64,000 bases of DNA from Laguncularia racemosa (lineage: Eukaryota > Streptophyta > Magnoliopsida > Myrtales > Combretaceae), in contig JBBMOL010000022.1 in the NCBI GenBank assembly GCA_037954665.1, forward strand, positions 5,146,001 to 5,210,000, given 5' to 3'. Position 1 is the stretch's first letter, and every line of letters begins with the position of its first letter. The position numbers were made by a program, and so were the translations under genes. Positions 43,159-55,521 of the stretch are shown piece by piece. Under the pieces are notes generated by a model. It was not told the DNA's origin. It searched no databases and saw only the letters and a program-made list of their open reading frames with translations.

Positions 43159-46100
43159 ATGTCTAGTGAAATGCTTCAATATGCTAATGTATTGCGACGT
43201 TCATTAAGTACACTTGCTAGTAAGGAGGAAGAACAAAGGGAAAATTTGTTCCACACTTCTTGTAGGATACAAGGAAATTTGTGTGTCTTAATAATAGATG
43301 GTGGTAGTTGTACTAATGTAGTAGCTGCATCGTTGGTATCGAAGCTAAAGCTTTCAACTATTCCACATCCTAAACCTTACAAACTACATTGGCTTAATGA
43401 ACAAGGGAGTTTGTATGTTACCCAAAGAGCTAGGGTACCCTTCAGTGTAGGGGACAAGTATTGTGATGAAATTGAGTGTGATATCTTGCCCATGTGTGCA
43501 TCTCATATTTTACTTGGCAGACCTTGGTTATATGACAGGAGGGTCTTACATGATGGCTTCAGAAATACATATATGTTTCAAAAGGAGGGCAAGCGAATTA
43601 TTCTGAATCCTATGCCACCTTCAGAGGTCCATAATGTCCAACAACAGATTAATCGACCATCAGAGGCTAAGAAGGTTTTACTTAAAAATAATGTTTATGA
43701 GGGGAAAAAGGTATTGTTGATGGGACAGTGTGAGATGGAGAGATTAATCACAGAGGAGGCTCCAACATACTTACTTCAGTTGAGATTTGTCTTAGGGCTA
43801 CGGGAATCACAACCTCTACCTCCAGCAGTTTCTCAGGTATTAAATGAGTATATTGACATTTTTCCTGATGATTTGCCAGCAAGATTACCACCCTGGAGAG
43901 GGATAGAGTGTGCCATTGATCTTATGCCCGATTCAGTGTTACCAAACCAACCCGCATATCGCATGAATCCTGAGGAGGCTAAGGAATTGAAACGTTAGGT
44001 AGATGAGTTGGTAGAACAAGGGTTTGTTAGAGAGAGTCTCAGCCCATGCGCTGTTCCCGCCCTTCTTGTTCCCAAGAAGGATGGAACTTGGAGAATGTGC
44101 ATTGACAGTAGAGCCATCAACAAAATCACCATTAAATACAGGTATCCTATTCCTAGACTTGATGATATGTTGGATGAGTTGTATGGTTCACAGATTTTCT
44201 CCAAAGTTGATCTTAAAAGCGGATATCACCAGATTCGGATGAGGGAAGGGGATGAATGGAAGACCGCTTTTAAAACACGCCATGGACTTTATGAATGGTT
44301 GGTTATGCCCTTTGGTTTGAGTAATGCTCCTAGCACTTTTATGAGATTGATGAACCATGTATTGAAGGAGTTCTTAGGAAAATTTGTTGTGGTTTATTTT
44401 GATGATATTCTGATTTACAGCAAAGACCTAGAACAACATGTGGAGCATCTTCGGGCAGTATTCTCAGTACTAAAGGCACAACAGTTATTTGCGAATTTTC
44501 AGAAGTGTTCCTTTTGTCAAACTGAGGTAACATTTTTGGGTTTTGTTGTGTCAGGTGCAGGAGTTAAGATGGATGAGGAGAAAGTGAGGGCAGTTAAGGA
44601 ATGGCCAACACCCACTTCAGTTACTGAGGTAAAAAGTTTTCATGGGCTTGCATCTTTTTATAGACGCTTTGTCCAAAATTTCAGTAGCATTGTCAGCCCT
44701 CTCACATAACTGACTAAGAAGAGTGTTCCTTTCATCTGGAGTGAAAAGGCCCAGAGGAGTTTTGAAGAGATTAAGGAAAAACTCACTTGTGCCCCATTAC
44801 TGATCTTACCTGATTTTGACAAAATTTTTGAATTAGAATGTGATGCTTCAGGGATTGGAATTGGTGCTGTATTAATGCAGGAGAAGAGGCCTATTGCATA
44901 TTTTAGTGAAAAGTTGAGTGGAGCAACTTTGAACTATTCTATATATGATAAGGAATTTTATTCCTTAGTTAGGGCTCTCATGATGTGGCAGCATTATCTC
45001 CTCCCAAAGGAGTTTATTATTTATACAGATCATGAATCTTTGAAACATTTCAGGGGTCAACATAATTTGTCTAAGCGTCAGGCTAAGTGGGTGGAATTTC
45101 TGGAGGGTTTTGCTTATGTGATTAAGTACAAAAAGGGCAATCAGAATATTGTTGCTGACGCTTTATCATGACGGTATGTACTAATCACTTCTCTTCAGTC
45201 AAAATTACTGGGTTTCGAACTGTTGAAGGAACAATATGTATGTGATGAGGAATTCAAAATTGTCATGGAGAGGTGTCTTGGAGGCGGGATGTATGATGGT
45301 TATTGTGTGATAGATGGCTTTCTTTATAAATCAGGAAAACTTTGTATTCCATCTGGATTTGTGAGGGAATTGTTGGTGAGGGAAGCACATGCAGGTGGTT
45401 TGTTAGGGCATTTTGGTGAGAAGAGAACTTTAGCCATATTGAGGGAGAATTTCTACTGGAAAGGCATGATAAGGGATGTCCATAGGGTATTAGAAAGGTG
45501 TGGTGTTTGTAAGAGAGCCAAGGGGAGGAAAGGCGCACAGGGTGAATATATGCCTTTACCTATACCATCTAGGCCTTGGATTGATATCGGCATGGATTTT
45601 GTGTTGGGATTACCCAGAACACAAAGAGGAAAAGACTCTATTATGGTGGTTGTTGATCGATTCAGCAAAATGTCACGTTTTTTGCCATGCCACAAAACAG
45701 ACGATGCTCTTTTTATTGCTAACCTTTTTGTGCAGGAAATTGTCAAGTTACATGGAGTTCCACACAGCATAGTGTCAGACAGAGATACTAAGTTCCTTAG
45801 TTTCTTCTGGAAAACACTATGGAAAAGACTGGGTACTAAACTGATGTATAATACCTCTTGCCATCCCCAGACTGACGGACAAACAGAGGTTGTCAACCGC
45901 ACGCTTGGGAATCTTCTCAGAGCAACAGTTGGCAAGAACCTTACTGATTGGGACTTATGTCTTCCTATTGTTGAGTTCGCTTATAATAGGTCTACTCATA
46001 GTTCAACCAGTAAGTCTCCCTTTGAAGTTGTTTATGGCTATAACCCTTCTATTCCATTAGATTTTATAGCTGGACCAACGACAAAGGAAGAAAGTCTTAG

Positions 46101-46719
46101 TGGAGTTGACCGAGCACAACAGATTCAACACATACATGATCGGACCACTGAACACCTTCAGAAGACCCAAGAACAACAGAGGATCCAGGGAAACAGGCAC
46201 AGGAAAAACCATCTCTATAATCCAGGTGATTTAGTCTGGATTAATCTTAGCAGGGACAGGTTTCCACATAAAAAGTCACAGAAGCTATCTCCTAGATCAG
46301 ACGGACCATTCAGGGTCTTAAAGCGCATCAACAACAATGCTTATCGCATCGAGTTGCCAGGAGATTATGGAGTATCAGCCACTTTTAATGTTTCAGATCT
46401 TTCACCTTATTTAGCAGATGACTTGCACGAAGATCCATCAGATTTGAGGGCAAATCTTCCAGAAGCCCGAGGAGATGATAGGAATCAGACTTTTCCAGGA
46501 CCTATCACCAGGGCTCGAGCTAAGGGTCTCCAGAATCTAGTTATGAGGGTTTTTCTAGAGAAACCTAACCTTGAGAAGTCTAACTCACTTTCTACATCTT
46601 TGCACTATAATTTTGATGCATTTCAGCAGGTTCATTTGTCAGTCTTACAGGATGCAAAAACACCCTTATTACTGAGTGAATCAGGGTTGTCAACTGAAAC
46701 TGATTCAAAAGCTTCTTGA
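43159..46719 (+). pseudogene. Element B protease-RT-RNase H-integrase frame, three nonsense codons
   Basis: One reading frame without indels from ATG 43159 (in a favourable context) to 46719. Order: protease (IIDGGSC, about 43291); lead-in YIDIFPDDLP; reverse transcriptase with VPKKDGTWRMCID and YFDDILIYSK (about 44395); RNase H (ECDASGIGIGAVL; TDHESLKHF); integrase zinc region (HAGGLLGHFG...CGVCKRAK), catalytic GMDFVLGLP, VSDRDTKF and TEVVNRTLG; GPF-type tail DGPFRVLKRINNNAYRIEL; and GPITRARAKGLQN inside the LTR. Stops: TAG 43996-43998, TAA 44707-44709, TGA near 45169. No gag or zinc knuckle precedes the protease: the N-terminus aligns only with the spacer just before protease in element A. 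It is now inactive, but few changes separate it from an open frame. Confidence 0.9.
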
Positions 46720-47493
46720 AAACCGGCATCTTGAAGGACCATTTATTTATATATTTACTCTTTTATGAACTATTTTGGTTATATTTTGGTTTTGGGACAC
46801 TTTTATTTCTTTGTAACTTTCATTTAGGGTTAGCCACCTTAAAAGTGGCAAACTTGTAATTTTGAGCACTTTTTAACCCTAGAAGTAGCAAGTATAAATA
46901 CTTGCTTAAGAGAGGGTTTGGGGGAGCTTATTTTTGGCAGGACATACACCTCTTTTCACGTGTGAATTAGGGTTCATACCTTGGTTCCAACTCTTATCAA
47001 TTTCAATTCCAAGACTTGAAATTGTGGCGAGTGCAACATCTTGAAATTGTGAGTTTATCAATTTCATTTTGTTGTGATTTCTTTTCTTCTCTAGTGTGTT
47101 GTATCTAGGGTTGATTTGAGATAGTTCTTGGTCAGATTTATATGTTATTATTCACGAATTCTTGTGTTTAATTGAAGTACTTATCATTTGATTTGGGATC
47201 ATCATTGAAAGTTACACTTGAAAACGTGATTTTCACCATTGGGAAAGGAATCTTACTTTACGGTTTTCTTTGTCAAATTGAGGCTTAATTTGCGTGGATT
47301 ATATGACATTAGAGTGTTATTAGAAACCATTTCCATTGTGGTATTCTGATTATATTATTAGTTGATTGAATTTCATCATTTCAACATTAGGGTTCATTTG
47401 AAAAGTGCCATTTTTGGATCCAATTTTGCCTAGACTTGAGATATCTTTTCTTAAGTCTTTTGGATGTGCTTTTAAGAGTGGTTAGGCACATCA
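46476..47493 (+). repeat. 3-prime LTR of element B
   Basis: 1018 bases. Its first 244 bases encode the last 80 residues of the polyprotein, stopping at 46719. The edge ...GCACATCA is followed by the TCACA duplication. Confidence 0.9.
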
Positions 47494-47498
47494 TCACA

Positions 47499-49246
47499 TA
47501 TGATTATGCAAACCCTTTTGTTTTTTTTTTTAATTTTTTTTTTTACTTTAACCAATCATAACAAAATTTTTAATTGTTGGACATACAAATTGAAACATAG
47601 AAGAGGATAGAGAATATTAACTGAATGAAAAATTCAATTATACTTTTACCTAATAATTTTCAATGAAAAATTCAACTCAAGTGATCGAGTTTATCTAATC
47701 TCATTTAATTCATGTACTTATTATCTATTTGACTATTAAAGCTTCAAAGAACTGCAAAAACAAAGTATGTCTATTTTCTTTCCTTCGAATTTACTCAATA
47801 ATTAAAATTACTTTTTTGGTCGAAGAATTTAAAAGATCCACCATGGGAATTCTAGAAGTTCATAACATAAACCTAAATTATTTTATTTTGGTGTTGTCAT
47901 AAAAGAATTAAGCACATTACAACATATACAACCTAATAGATAAATCATGACATTAATCTTTCTGTCTTCTTACATCTATCATTGAAATAATGTCTATTTT
48001 TATTATAATTCCCCCTAGCAAGAGAAATAAAATAAATATACTATAAATTTAGGACCAAATGCATAATGCTTTACCTCTTACCATCAAGTGAATTACAAAT
48101 GCAAAAACCATCAAAGCTTTAAATATACATATATATTGCAAATATAAAAATTTCTCTATTAATAAGTTGAGTGAAAAAAAAGATGAAAGAAAAAAACTTT
48201 CATATAAGGTATTTTTTTTTTATTATAGAGACATTACTTTTAATCCTATATAACTTTCACTTTTCCTCATGTGTAATAGTGAAAGAATAGGATGAGAGCA
48301 ACATCTACTTCATTGTTTGCTTTGAAACATAATCATCACCACCACTACCATTATGACTATTGTATTACCATCATTGTTATCAATTTGCCAATACCTTCAT
48401 TATACTTGTTGCTACACCTATACCATTACCCCCTTTCACCACCAACACTATTGCTACTACCACTACTCAAGGATGGGTAATGTGTGGTTCAATTTTGGAG
48501 CATAACCAGAATAAGACCAAATTTCTTTTAATAGTTTATGGTTTGAGCACAACAATTTGATTTGATTCATGATCAAATGGTATTTTTCTATATTATTTCT
48601 TTCGTCTTCTCTTTTATGGTTTTATTTTGACATATGTTATGTTTATTGCATCTAAATTGGAATTTTACCTCTCAATGTCATTTTTCATGCCCTATTATAA
48701 AACAGTATAACTACTTTTTGACATATTTAGGAAGAATATTAAATACTAATAAGGGAGATAAATGTAAGATTGAATTTGCATTTGATAATAGATGAGTCTA
48801 AATAAATTCAATAGAATAGAAAGTAGAATGTAAAACTCTTATATAAGCGATAGTAAGGAAACCTTTTTCCCCTTATGTATAATTGCGATTTAGTTTTGTT
48901 TAGACTGCATAGTAGAACTATGAATCAAATTGCATTTCAAAAGAATCACATTTTATGGATGGACTTAATTTATCTGATTTGATTCATGGTTTGTTGAATA
49001 TCCCTTACCACTACTACCACCATTGTTGTATCATCCTCACCACACAATTACCATTACTCTTATACCAATCTTATTACCACCTACACTATATAGCCATTAC
49101 CTACACCATCGCAACCATCACTATCACTATCACCACCACCATTACTATTACTAATACCAACGAATATAACTAGCATGCAACTATTGTTACACCACCACCA
49201 TTGCTAGCAAACCTTAAGCAACAACATTATCATTGCCTTCATTACC
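47499..49246. other. Copy-2 non-coding DNA with ACC-rich tracts
   Basis: Matches 13600-15000 of copy 1, with no coding. ACC/ATT trinucleotide-rich tracts lie at 48320-48470 and 48995-49200; a GGT-rich, roughly complementary tract follows element C at 53540-53650. Confidence 0.6.
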
Positions 49247-49251
49247 TCTAC

Positions 49252-49952
49252 TAATGGGAATCAACTTGCACCAACTCTTTCCTATGATCCATTGGAAGGA
49301 ATTGGAGGACCGATGACAAGGGCAAGAGCAAAACGCTTGGAGCAAGCCTTGAATGTACTTATTCAAGAACACTTGGATTACGCTTTGCGGATACTTGCAC
49401 TAATAGAGGAAAATATCATTTTTTTTTATCTATCAAGCATCTCCACTATTGATATTGAAGATCGCTTGGAAGAGGAAGAAGATCCCTGACTTCGTGTTGC
49501 TGGCCTAAGACTTTAGGCCGCTGACTTTGTCCTTATAAGCCGTTGGCCTACTTGAGCTAACCTATATATAGGTCATTGGCCTTGACATTGTAAGCCGTTG
49601 GCTTACTTAGTCGGCGTAGAACATAAGCCGTTGGCTTTAATTGTCCGTCTTGCGATTTCTTTGTCATTTGTTCTTTTAATTGTCAAGACTATATATAGTC
49701 CTTTAGGGTTTCAAATTTAGGGGACTTTTGAATGTCTTTTTCTCTTAAGGAAAACCTCCTGATTGTTCTTCATTGAGAACTCATTCCGATCCAATCAAGA
49801 TAACTTGTTTTCGATTGTAATTTCTTTATAACATTGGTTTTAATTCGTTATTCGAGTTAGGGTTAAGTTGTTGCTTGGTTCTAAGGATGATTCTAGGGCC
49901 ACTTTTTCATTCGATCGAGTTTTAGGACAATCACAACCTAGGGTTCGCATCA
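49252..49952 (+). repeat. 5-prime LTR of element C
   Basis: 701 bases. GCCGTTGGC / GGCC-rich repeated text at 49510-49640, a TATATATAG-type TATA region near 49690, and AGGGTTCGCATCA at the end. Confidence 0.85.
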
Positions 49953-50568
49953 TTTGGTATAAGAGCTTTGGCTTTTGGAAATCAGGTTTTATCTATCATT
50001 AGCAATTATCGCAATTGTTGTATTTATGTTAAGTTAGTCTTTTGAATTCGATTATTTGATATTGTCTTGTTAATTAAAAAAAACAAATAGTGTTCCGTTG
50101 AATTCGTTCTACAATTGTTAGGAATATTTTGATTGATTTAGTAGATTGCTTGTGTTTGTTTGTTGATAGTGTGTTTCAAGAGAAAAAGAAGAAGAAGAAG
50201 AAGAAGAAGAAGGAGAAGGAGAAGAAAAGAAATTAAAAGAAAAAAAGAAGTGGTTGTCACGAAATTTTCCTCTTAAATAGATTAGATTGAATTATTCCTT
50301 AGCCACTAGCAATTACGTGTCGTTATTTGTTGCTTGGTAGGGTTGTTGATAGGGTTCTTATTAAAGAACTTGTGGGGAGAAGTTTATTGAATACCAAATC
50401 ATACACATATTCTTGAGTGATATACGGGCTAATCGAATCCATATCTCTGAGTGTAAACATGTGAGAGAGAGTTGAGAGGAAAACAAAATTATTCTTTCTT
50501 GTGCTATTAACTAATTTTATTGCAGGCTATGGAAATGTGAGTAGTAGAGGAGAACATGTGGATCTAAT

Positions 50569-52923
50569 ATGAGGTTATTTATGAAGTCAGTCTAAGATCA
50601 ATTTAAACTTCTAAATAGAAGGTTAGATGATCTTGAATCTCCTTCTAAGTATAGGTCTTTCAGAAGGACTATGGTTGAAGAGGGGGAAGATGAGTATTCT
50701 GATATTGATATGAATAATTCTAGGAGACGTAAAAGGGCTGTTTAGAGGCAGGATAATAATTTAGGGAGCATTAAGATGACAATTCCTACTTTTCGAGAGA
50801 AGAATGACCCTGGGCTGTATTTAGAGTGGGAGAGAAAAGTATAATGTGTGTTTGATTATCACAATTATGCTGAGGAGAAGAAGGTTAAATTAGCAGTAGT
50901 TGAGTTCATTGATTATGCTAGTATTTGGTGGGATCAACTTGTGGTTAGTAGGTGAAGGATAGGAGAGAGACCAATTAGGTCATGGGAGGAGATGAAGGTA
51001 ATAATGAGGGAAAGGCTTATACCTAGTCATTACTACAGGGATTTGTATAGAACGTTGCAGGCGTTGACTCAAGGTTCCGTGCGTGTTGAAGATTATTATA
51101 AAGAGATGGAGGTTGCTATGATTCAAGCTAACATAGAAGAAGATCGTGAAGCTACAATGGCTAGATTTGTTAATGGCGTGAATAGAGAGATAGCTGACAT
51201 TGTGGAGCTACATCATTATGTGGAGATGGAGGAACTATTGCATAAGGCTATTAAGGTGGAGAGGCAGTTAAAGTACAAGGGTACCTCTAGGTATGGTTCT
51301 GCTTCTAGATCTTTAAGGAAGAATCATAAGGATGCATCTAAGCAAAAGGAAGATGCAAAGACTATGGAACCAATTGCCTATCCTAAAGGTAAAATTGAAC
51401 TTAAACCCTCTGCTAGATCACGTGATATAAAATGTTTTAGGTGTCAGGGGTTGGGGCACATTACCTCTTAGTGTCTAAACAAGAGGGTTATGGTGGTTTT
51501 AGATAATGGTGATGTAGAGAGTATCATCTCAGATGAAGAAGAGATGCTACCATTGGAGGAATGCAGCGATATTGATGTAAAGGGTCCTGTGAAAGGAGAA
51601 ATGTTGGTTATTAGGCGTGCTCTAAACATATAATCTAAGGAAGATGATGATGAGGAATAGTGTGAGCATATCTTCCATACTAGGTGTCGTGTGGGTGGTG
51701 AGGTATGTAGCATGATCATTGATAGTGGTAGTTGCATAAATGTTGCAAGTTCTTTGATGGTTGAAAAATTGCATCTACTTACAATGAAGCATCTTAGGCC
51801 ATATAAGCTGCAATGGTTGAATGAGTGTAGAGAAATTAAACTAAAAAAGCAGGTTGTAGTTACATTTTCCATTGGTAACTACAAGGATAAGGTACTATGT
51901 GATGTTGTACCAATGCATGCTGGACATCTCCTTTTGGGGCATCCATAGCAGTTTGATAGGAAGGTCTATCATGATAGGTACAAAAATGTGTACAAACTTG
52001 TAATGACTAATAGATTCATTATGCTAACACCTCTCAAACCTTTGAAGGTATATGAAGATCAAGTGAGGTTACGGAGAGAGAGTGAACAAAAAAGAATAAG
52101 TGATAAAAATAAAGTGAGAGCTGTTGTAAAAGAAAGAGAGAGAGAGTTTGAGGAAAGGGAAAGAGAAAAGAAAGGGAGAGGATTGAGTAGGGAGAGAAAA
52201 ATAGAGTGGAATGAAAACTATTATTCGAGTACAAGTGAGACTAAGAATACTCTATTTTCAAGAATAAAGAGATCCGTTGAGGTTGCATATGGTCTAAATT
52301 CTTTAACTTCATTTGATTTAACTTCTTTACCTGTGTTTGAATATGTTAGTATCAAAAGGAAGGCCGGATTTGTTAGGCAGGTTCATGAGAAGGCTAAGCT
52401 CAATATTGAGCAATGGAAGGAGCAATATGTAAAATAAGCCAACACATGGCGTTGTCAAATACTCTTTGAACCTAGAGATTGCGTTTGGGAGCACATGCAC
52501 TAAAGGCGATTCCCAGTGCAAAGGCGACCAAAGCGGCTTCCAAGAGACGAGGGTCCATTCCAAGTTTTCGAGTACATCAATGACAACACTTACAAATTGG
52601 AATTGCTAGGTAAGTATCAATGTAGTATTAATTTTAATGTTTCGGATTTAACTTTGTATGATGTAGGTGATTCAAGGACGAATCCTTTCGAAGAAGGAGG
52701 GAATGATGGGAATCAACTTGCACCGACTCTTTCCTATGACCCATTGGAAGGAATTAGAGGATCGATGACAAGGGCAAGAGCAAAACGCTTGAAGCAAGCC
52801 TTGAATGTACTTATTCAAGAACACCTGGACCATGCTTTGTGGATACTTGCGCCAACAGAGGAAAAGATCATTTTTTTTTTTATCTATCAAGAATCCCTAC
52901 TATTGCTATTGAAGATCGCTTAG
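50569..52923 (+). pseudogene. Element C gag-protease-integrase tail frame, at least ten stops
   Basis: One frame with no visible indels from ATG 50569 to 52923 (785 codons). Order: gag (LYLEWERKV, VKLAVVEF, IWWDQLVVS, TMARFVNGVNREI), zinc knuckle CFRCQGLGHITS-stop-C near 51440-51475 with the first Cys kept, protease IIDSGSCINVASS (about 51718), a Glu/Arg-rich linker, then directly the integrase tail: VEVAYGLNSLTSFDL, FVRQVHEKAKLNIEQ, DEGPFQVFEYINDN, and TRARAKRLKQALN in the LTR. RT, RNase H and the integrase core are missing. The join (about 52275) lies upstream of the point where A rejoins integrase, so the deletions differ. Stops include TAA, TAG and TGA, mostly one substitution from Gln, Trp or Arg codons. 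Confidence 0.85.
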
Positions 52924-53431
52924 AAGTGGAAGAAGACCATCGACTTTGTGATGCAGGCCTAGCACTTTAGGCCGCCAGCTTTATCCTTATAAGCCGTCGG
53001 CCTACTTGAGCCGACCTATATATAGGCCGCTGGCCTTGACATTGTAAGCTGCTGGCTTACTTAGCTAGTGTAGAACATAAGCCACCGGCTTTGGGCCAGC
53101 TTTGAGAGCCAGCTTTTAATTGTCTGTCTTGCGATTTCTTTGTCATTTGTTCTTTTAATTGTCAAGATTATATATAGTCCTTTAGGGTTTTGAATTTAGG
53201 GGACTTTTTAATGTCTTTTTCTCTTAAGGAAAACCTCCCGATTGTTCTTCATTGAGAACTCATTTTGATCCAACTAAGGTAACTTGTTTTCGATCATAAT
53301 TTCTTTGTAACTTTGGTTTTAATTCGTCATTCAAGTTAGGGTTAAGTTGTTGCTTGGTTCCAATGAAGATTCTAGGGCTACTTTTCCATTTGATCGGGTT
53401 CTAGGACAATCACAACCTAGGGTTTGCATCA
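52704..53431 (+). repeat. 3-prime LTR of element C
   Basis: 728 bases; begins TGATGGGAATC inside the last part of the polyprotein frame, as in B and D. It has an extra GGCC/GCTGGC-type unit compared with the 5-prime LTR. Confidence 0.85.
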
Positions 53432-53719
53432 TCTACACTACACTAATAATAGCACCACCTTGCACCAACTCCACACTATTAACATTATACTTAACAAGAT
53501 CACTACCACATTTACACGATCATTACCTTCACAAAGTTGCTAATAATGGTAGTGGCTTGGTATTTTGGTAGTAAAACTAATAGTGGTTGTGGTTTTGGTA
53601 GTGAAATTGGTAATGGTTGTGGTAGTGGTATCACAGTGGTGATGGTAAGTAGTCTATTTTTCAATGAATAGGGACATTTGATGATTTTCAATATATTACC
53701 AACTCATTAGTGCATTATA

Positions 53720-54176
53720 ATGGTATAAAATAAGTATATATATATATATATTATATGCTTAAATTGGCCTAGGGCCCTAAGGCCATTTTATTTGAGCACA
53801 ACCACAGAGTAAGAAAGTAGCTAAGCTAATCGGGAATTTAAACCTTTTGGAGAACATGCTTTAAGTGGATATTTCTTAATATACAACTTAGGGCATCTTA
53901 AGGAAGATTTACTTATCTAAAATATAATATTCTCACAACACTATAAAATGAGACTCTTTTAATTAGGTAAATCATCTAATACCCTCTATACACTTTGATT
54001 GTCATACCCTTATGCTACTTTTTCACTTGAATATCGGAGTCGAAGTGCCAAAAACATCTCCGGTGCCCCAATAGCTCATGGTTACTCATTTTGTAGGTTG
54101 GATTACATTTTTTTGAAGACTTGATTTAGCCTAAGATCGTATTGAGACTACAAGAGGAACACACACACACATACAA

Positions 54177-54207
<31 letters not shown>

Positions 54208-54240
54208 ACAATGGAAGATATGTTCTTAAACTATTCTAAG
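53720..54240 (+). repeat. LTR-like fragment 'L2' in copy 2
   Basis: Related to L1 (22700-23330): GGCCTAGGGCCC near the start, CACTATAAAATG-type TATA region (about 53940), ATATCGGAGTCG (54032), CCAATAGCTCATGG (54067) and TTGATTTAGCC. It has no counterpart in copy 1, so it inserted after duplication. It ends near an (AT)n tract at 54180-54207. Exact edges unknown. Confidence 0.4.
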
Positions 54241-55521
54241 TCATTTTTGTTCTCAAAGAATGGATTTTATTTATAATAGGAGGTGTTATAACATCTTTAT
54301 TAGAGTCCATTAGTGCATCAACATGCCTTCATAAAACATGTCCACCTTTATAAGATCAAGCAAAATTTTTCAAACTCCATGGTAGGACTTGGTGACCTAT
54401 TCCCATTTATGATACTAGAAAGGCTGGAAATCCCAATAAAGAAATATTTTCCCGATCATTCCTAAAATAACAACTAGGTTTGATGATAAAACAATCAAGA
54501 AGGAACTTATATCAATTAAATAATCCTCGATAAAGTGAAGAGATAGGTGAGTAGTTTTTCTTTTGAAGAAATTACAAATAACTTTCCTAAACTTTAACCT
54601 AATATAGATATACCTTATAAACTTCAAATGTTTCAAATAATTTTCTCAAACTTTGATAAGTTGGAGATATAAAATGCACTTGCTTTTTTTAGTAAAAAAA
54701 AAAATATTAAGTTTAAAGTTTAAGGGGTGATAAAGCATAGTTTAATAAGATTGAGGGATGCTTTTGTACCAAAGTCAAACTTTAAGAGATTATTTATAAC
54801 TTTTGAGGGCTATTGCTAATTTATAAAAATTTAGGGGATGATTTATAATGTTTAAGAATTTAAGAGATATATCCACACCTAAAATCTTAGAGAAGTTAAT
54901 TACATTTTTCATTTTCTTTCTTGCTAAAAAGGGTAAATGGTGGAAATTTTTATATGGAGCACCTCACTTGAAGGACCATTAATAGATGATTACATTAATA
55001 CTTATCCACTACTAGTTCATAGGTAAACATGGTTTTACCTATACTTCTTTTTTCCTTAGAATGACTAATAATCATGAAAAAGCACGCAAGTGCAATAGTT
55101 TTTCTATGGATTGAATTTTAATAAGTAATCATTGTAAATGGCAAACATGCACTAAAAATTGAGAGTGCTCATATGAATAGGTAGCTTTTTTTCTTTAACA
55201 TTATATAATTAATTATTCCCCTAATAACTAAGACAATTATCAAATCCACATATAATCTAGAATTAATTTAGGAGAATAAAACAACATTGCAAAAACTTCT
55301 AACTTATGTTTCTTACTTGATGATGATTGCTTCTTTGAGAGCAGAAAGTTTCTTATAAATTACAAGCTCTAACATCATTCATAATAGACTAGTATTGCTT
55401 AGTATCAAAATTAAAAATATCCCACAACATCTTGCTTTCTTTGATAGAAAAAAAGAAAAATAATTATTTTCTAATAAATAGAGATGTTTTGGTTTAGTGA
55501 GCAATGGAATGTGTATATTAC

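Larger units (their letters stand above)
41350..47493 (+). mobile_element. Ty3/gypsy element 'B', gag-less with full pol
   Basis: LTRs 41350-42367 and 46476-47493, both 1018 bases, TGATAGGAATC...GCACATCA, with a perfect TCACA duplication (41345-41349 and 47494-47498). Met-tRNA primer site at 42374-42385. A short purine tract GAGGAGA abuts the 3-prime LTR (46469-46475). The leader (42386-43158) is non-coding and repeats TTGCCGTGGA-like motifs four times. Gag is absent; protease to integrase follow in one frame. The RT-integrase motifs are of the chromovirus-like plant group, same lineage as A, C and D. Confidence 0.9.
49252..53431 (+). mobile_element. Non-autonomous Ty3/gypsy element 'C' (gag-protease, no RT)
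   Basis: LTRs 49252-49952 (starting TAATGGG, from TGATGGG) and 52704-53431, ending GCATCA; perfect TCTAC duplication (49247-49251 and 53432-53436). A primer-site relic TGGTATAAGAGC lies at 49955-49966, one base off the Met-tRNA match. Polypurine tract GAAGAAGGAGGGAA at 52690-52703. Same architecture as A: gag, protease, integrase tail. Older than A or B, judging by its many stop codons. Confidence 0.9.
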
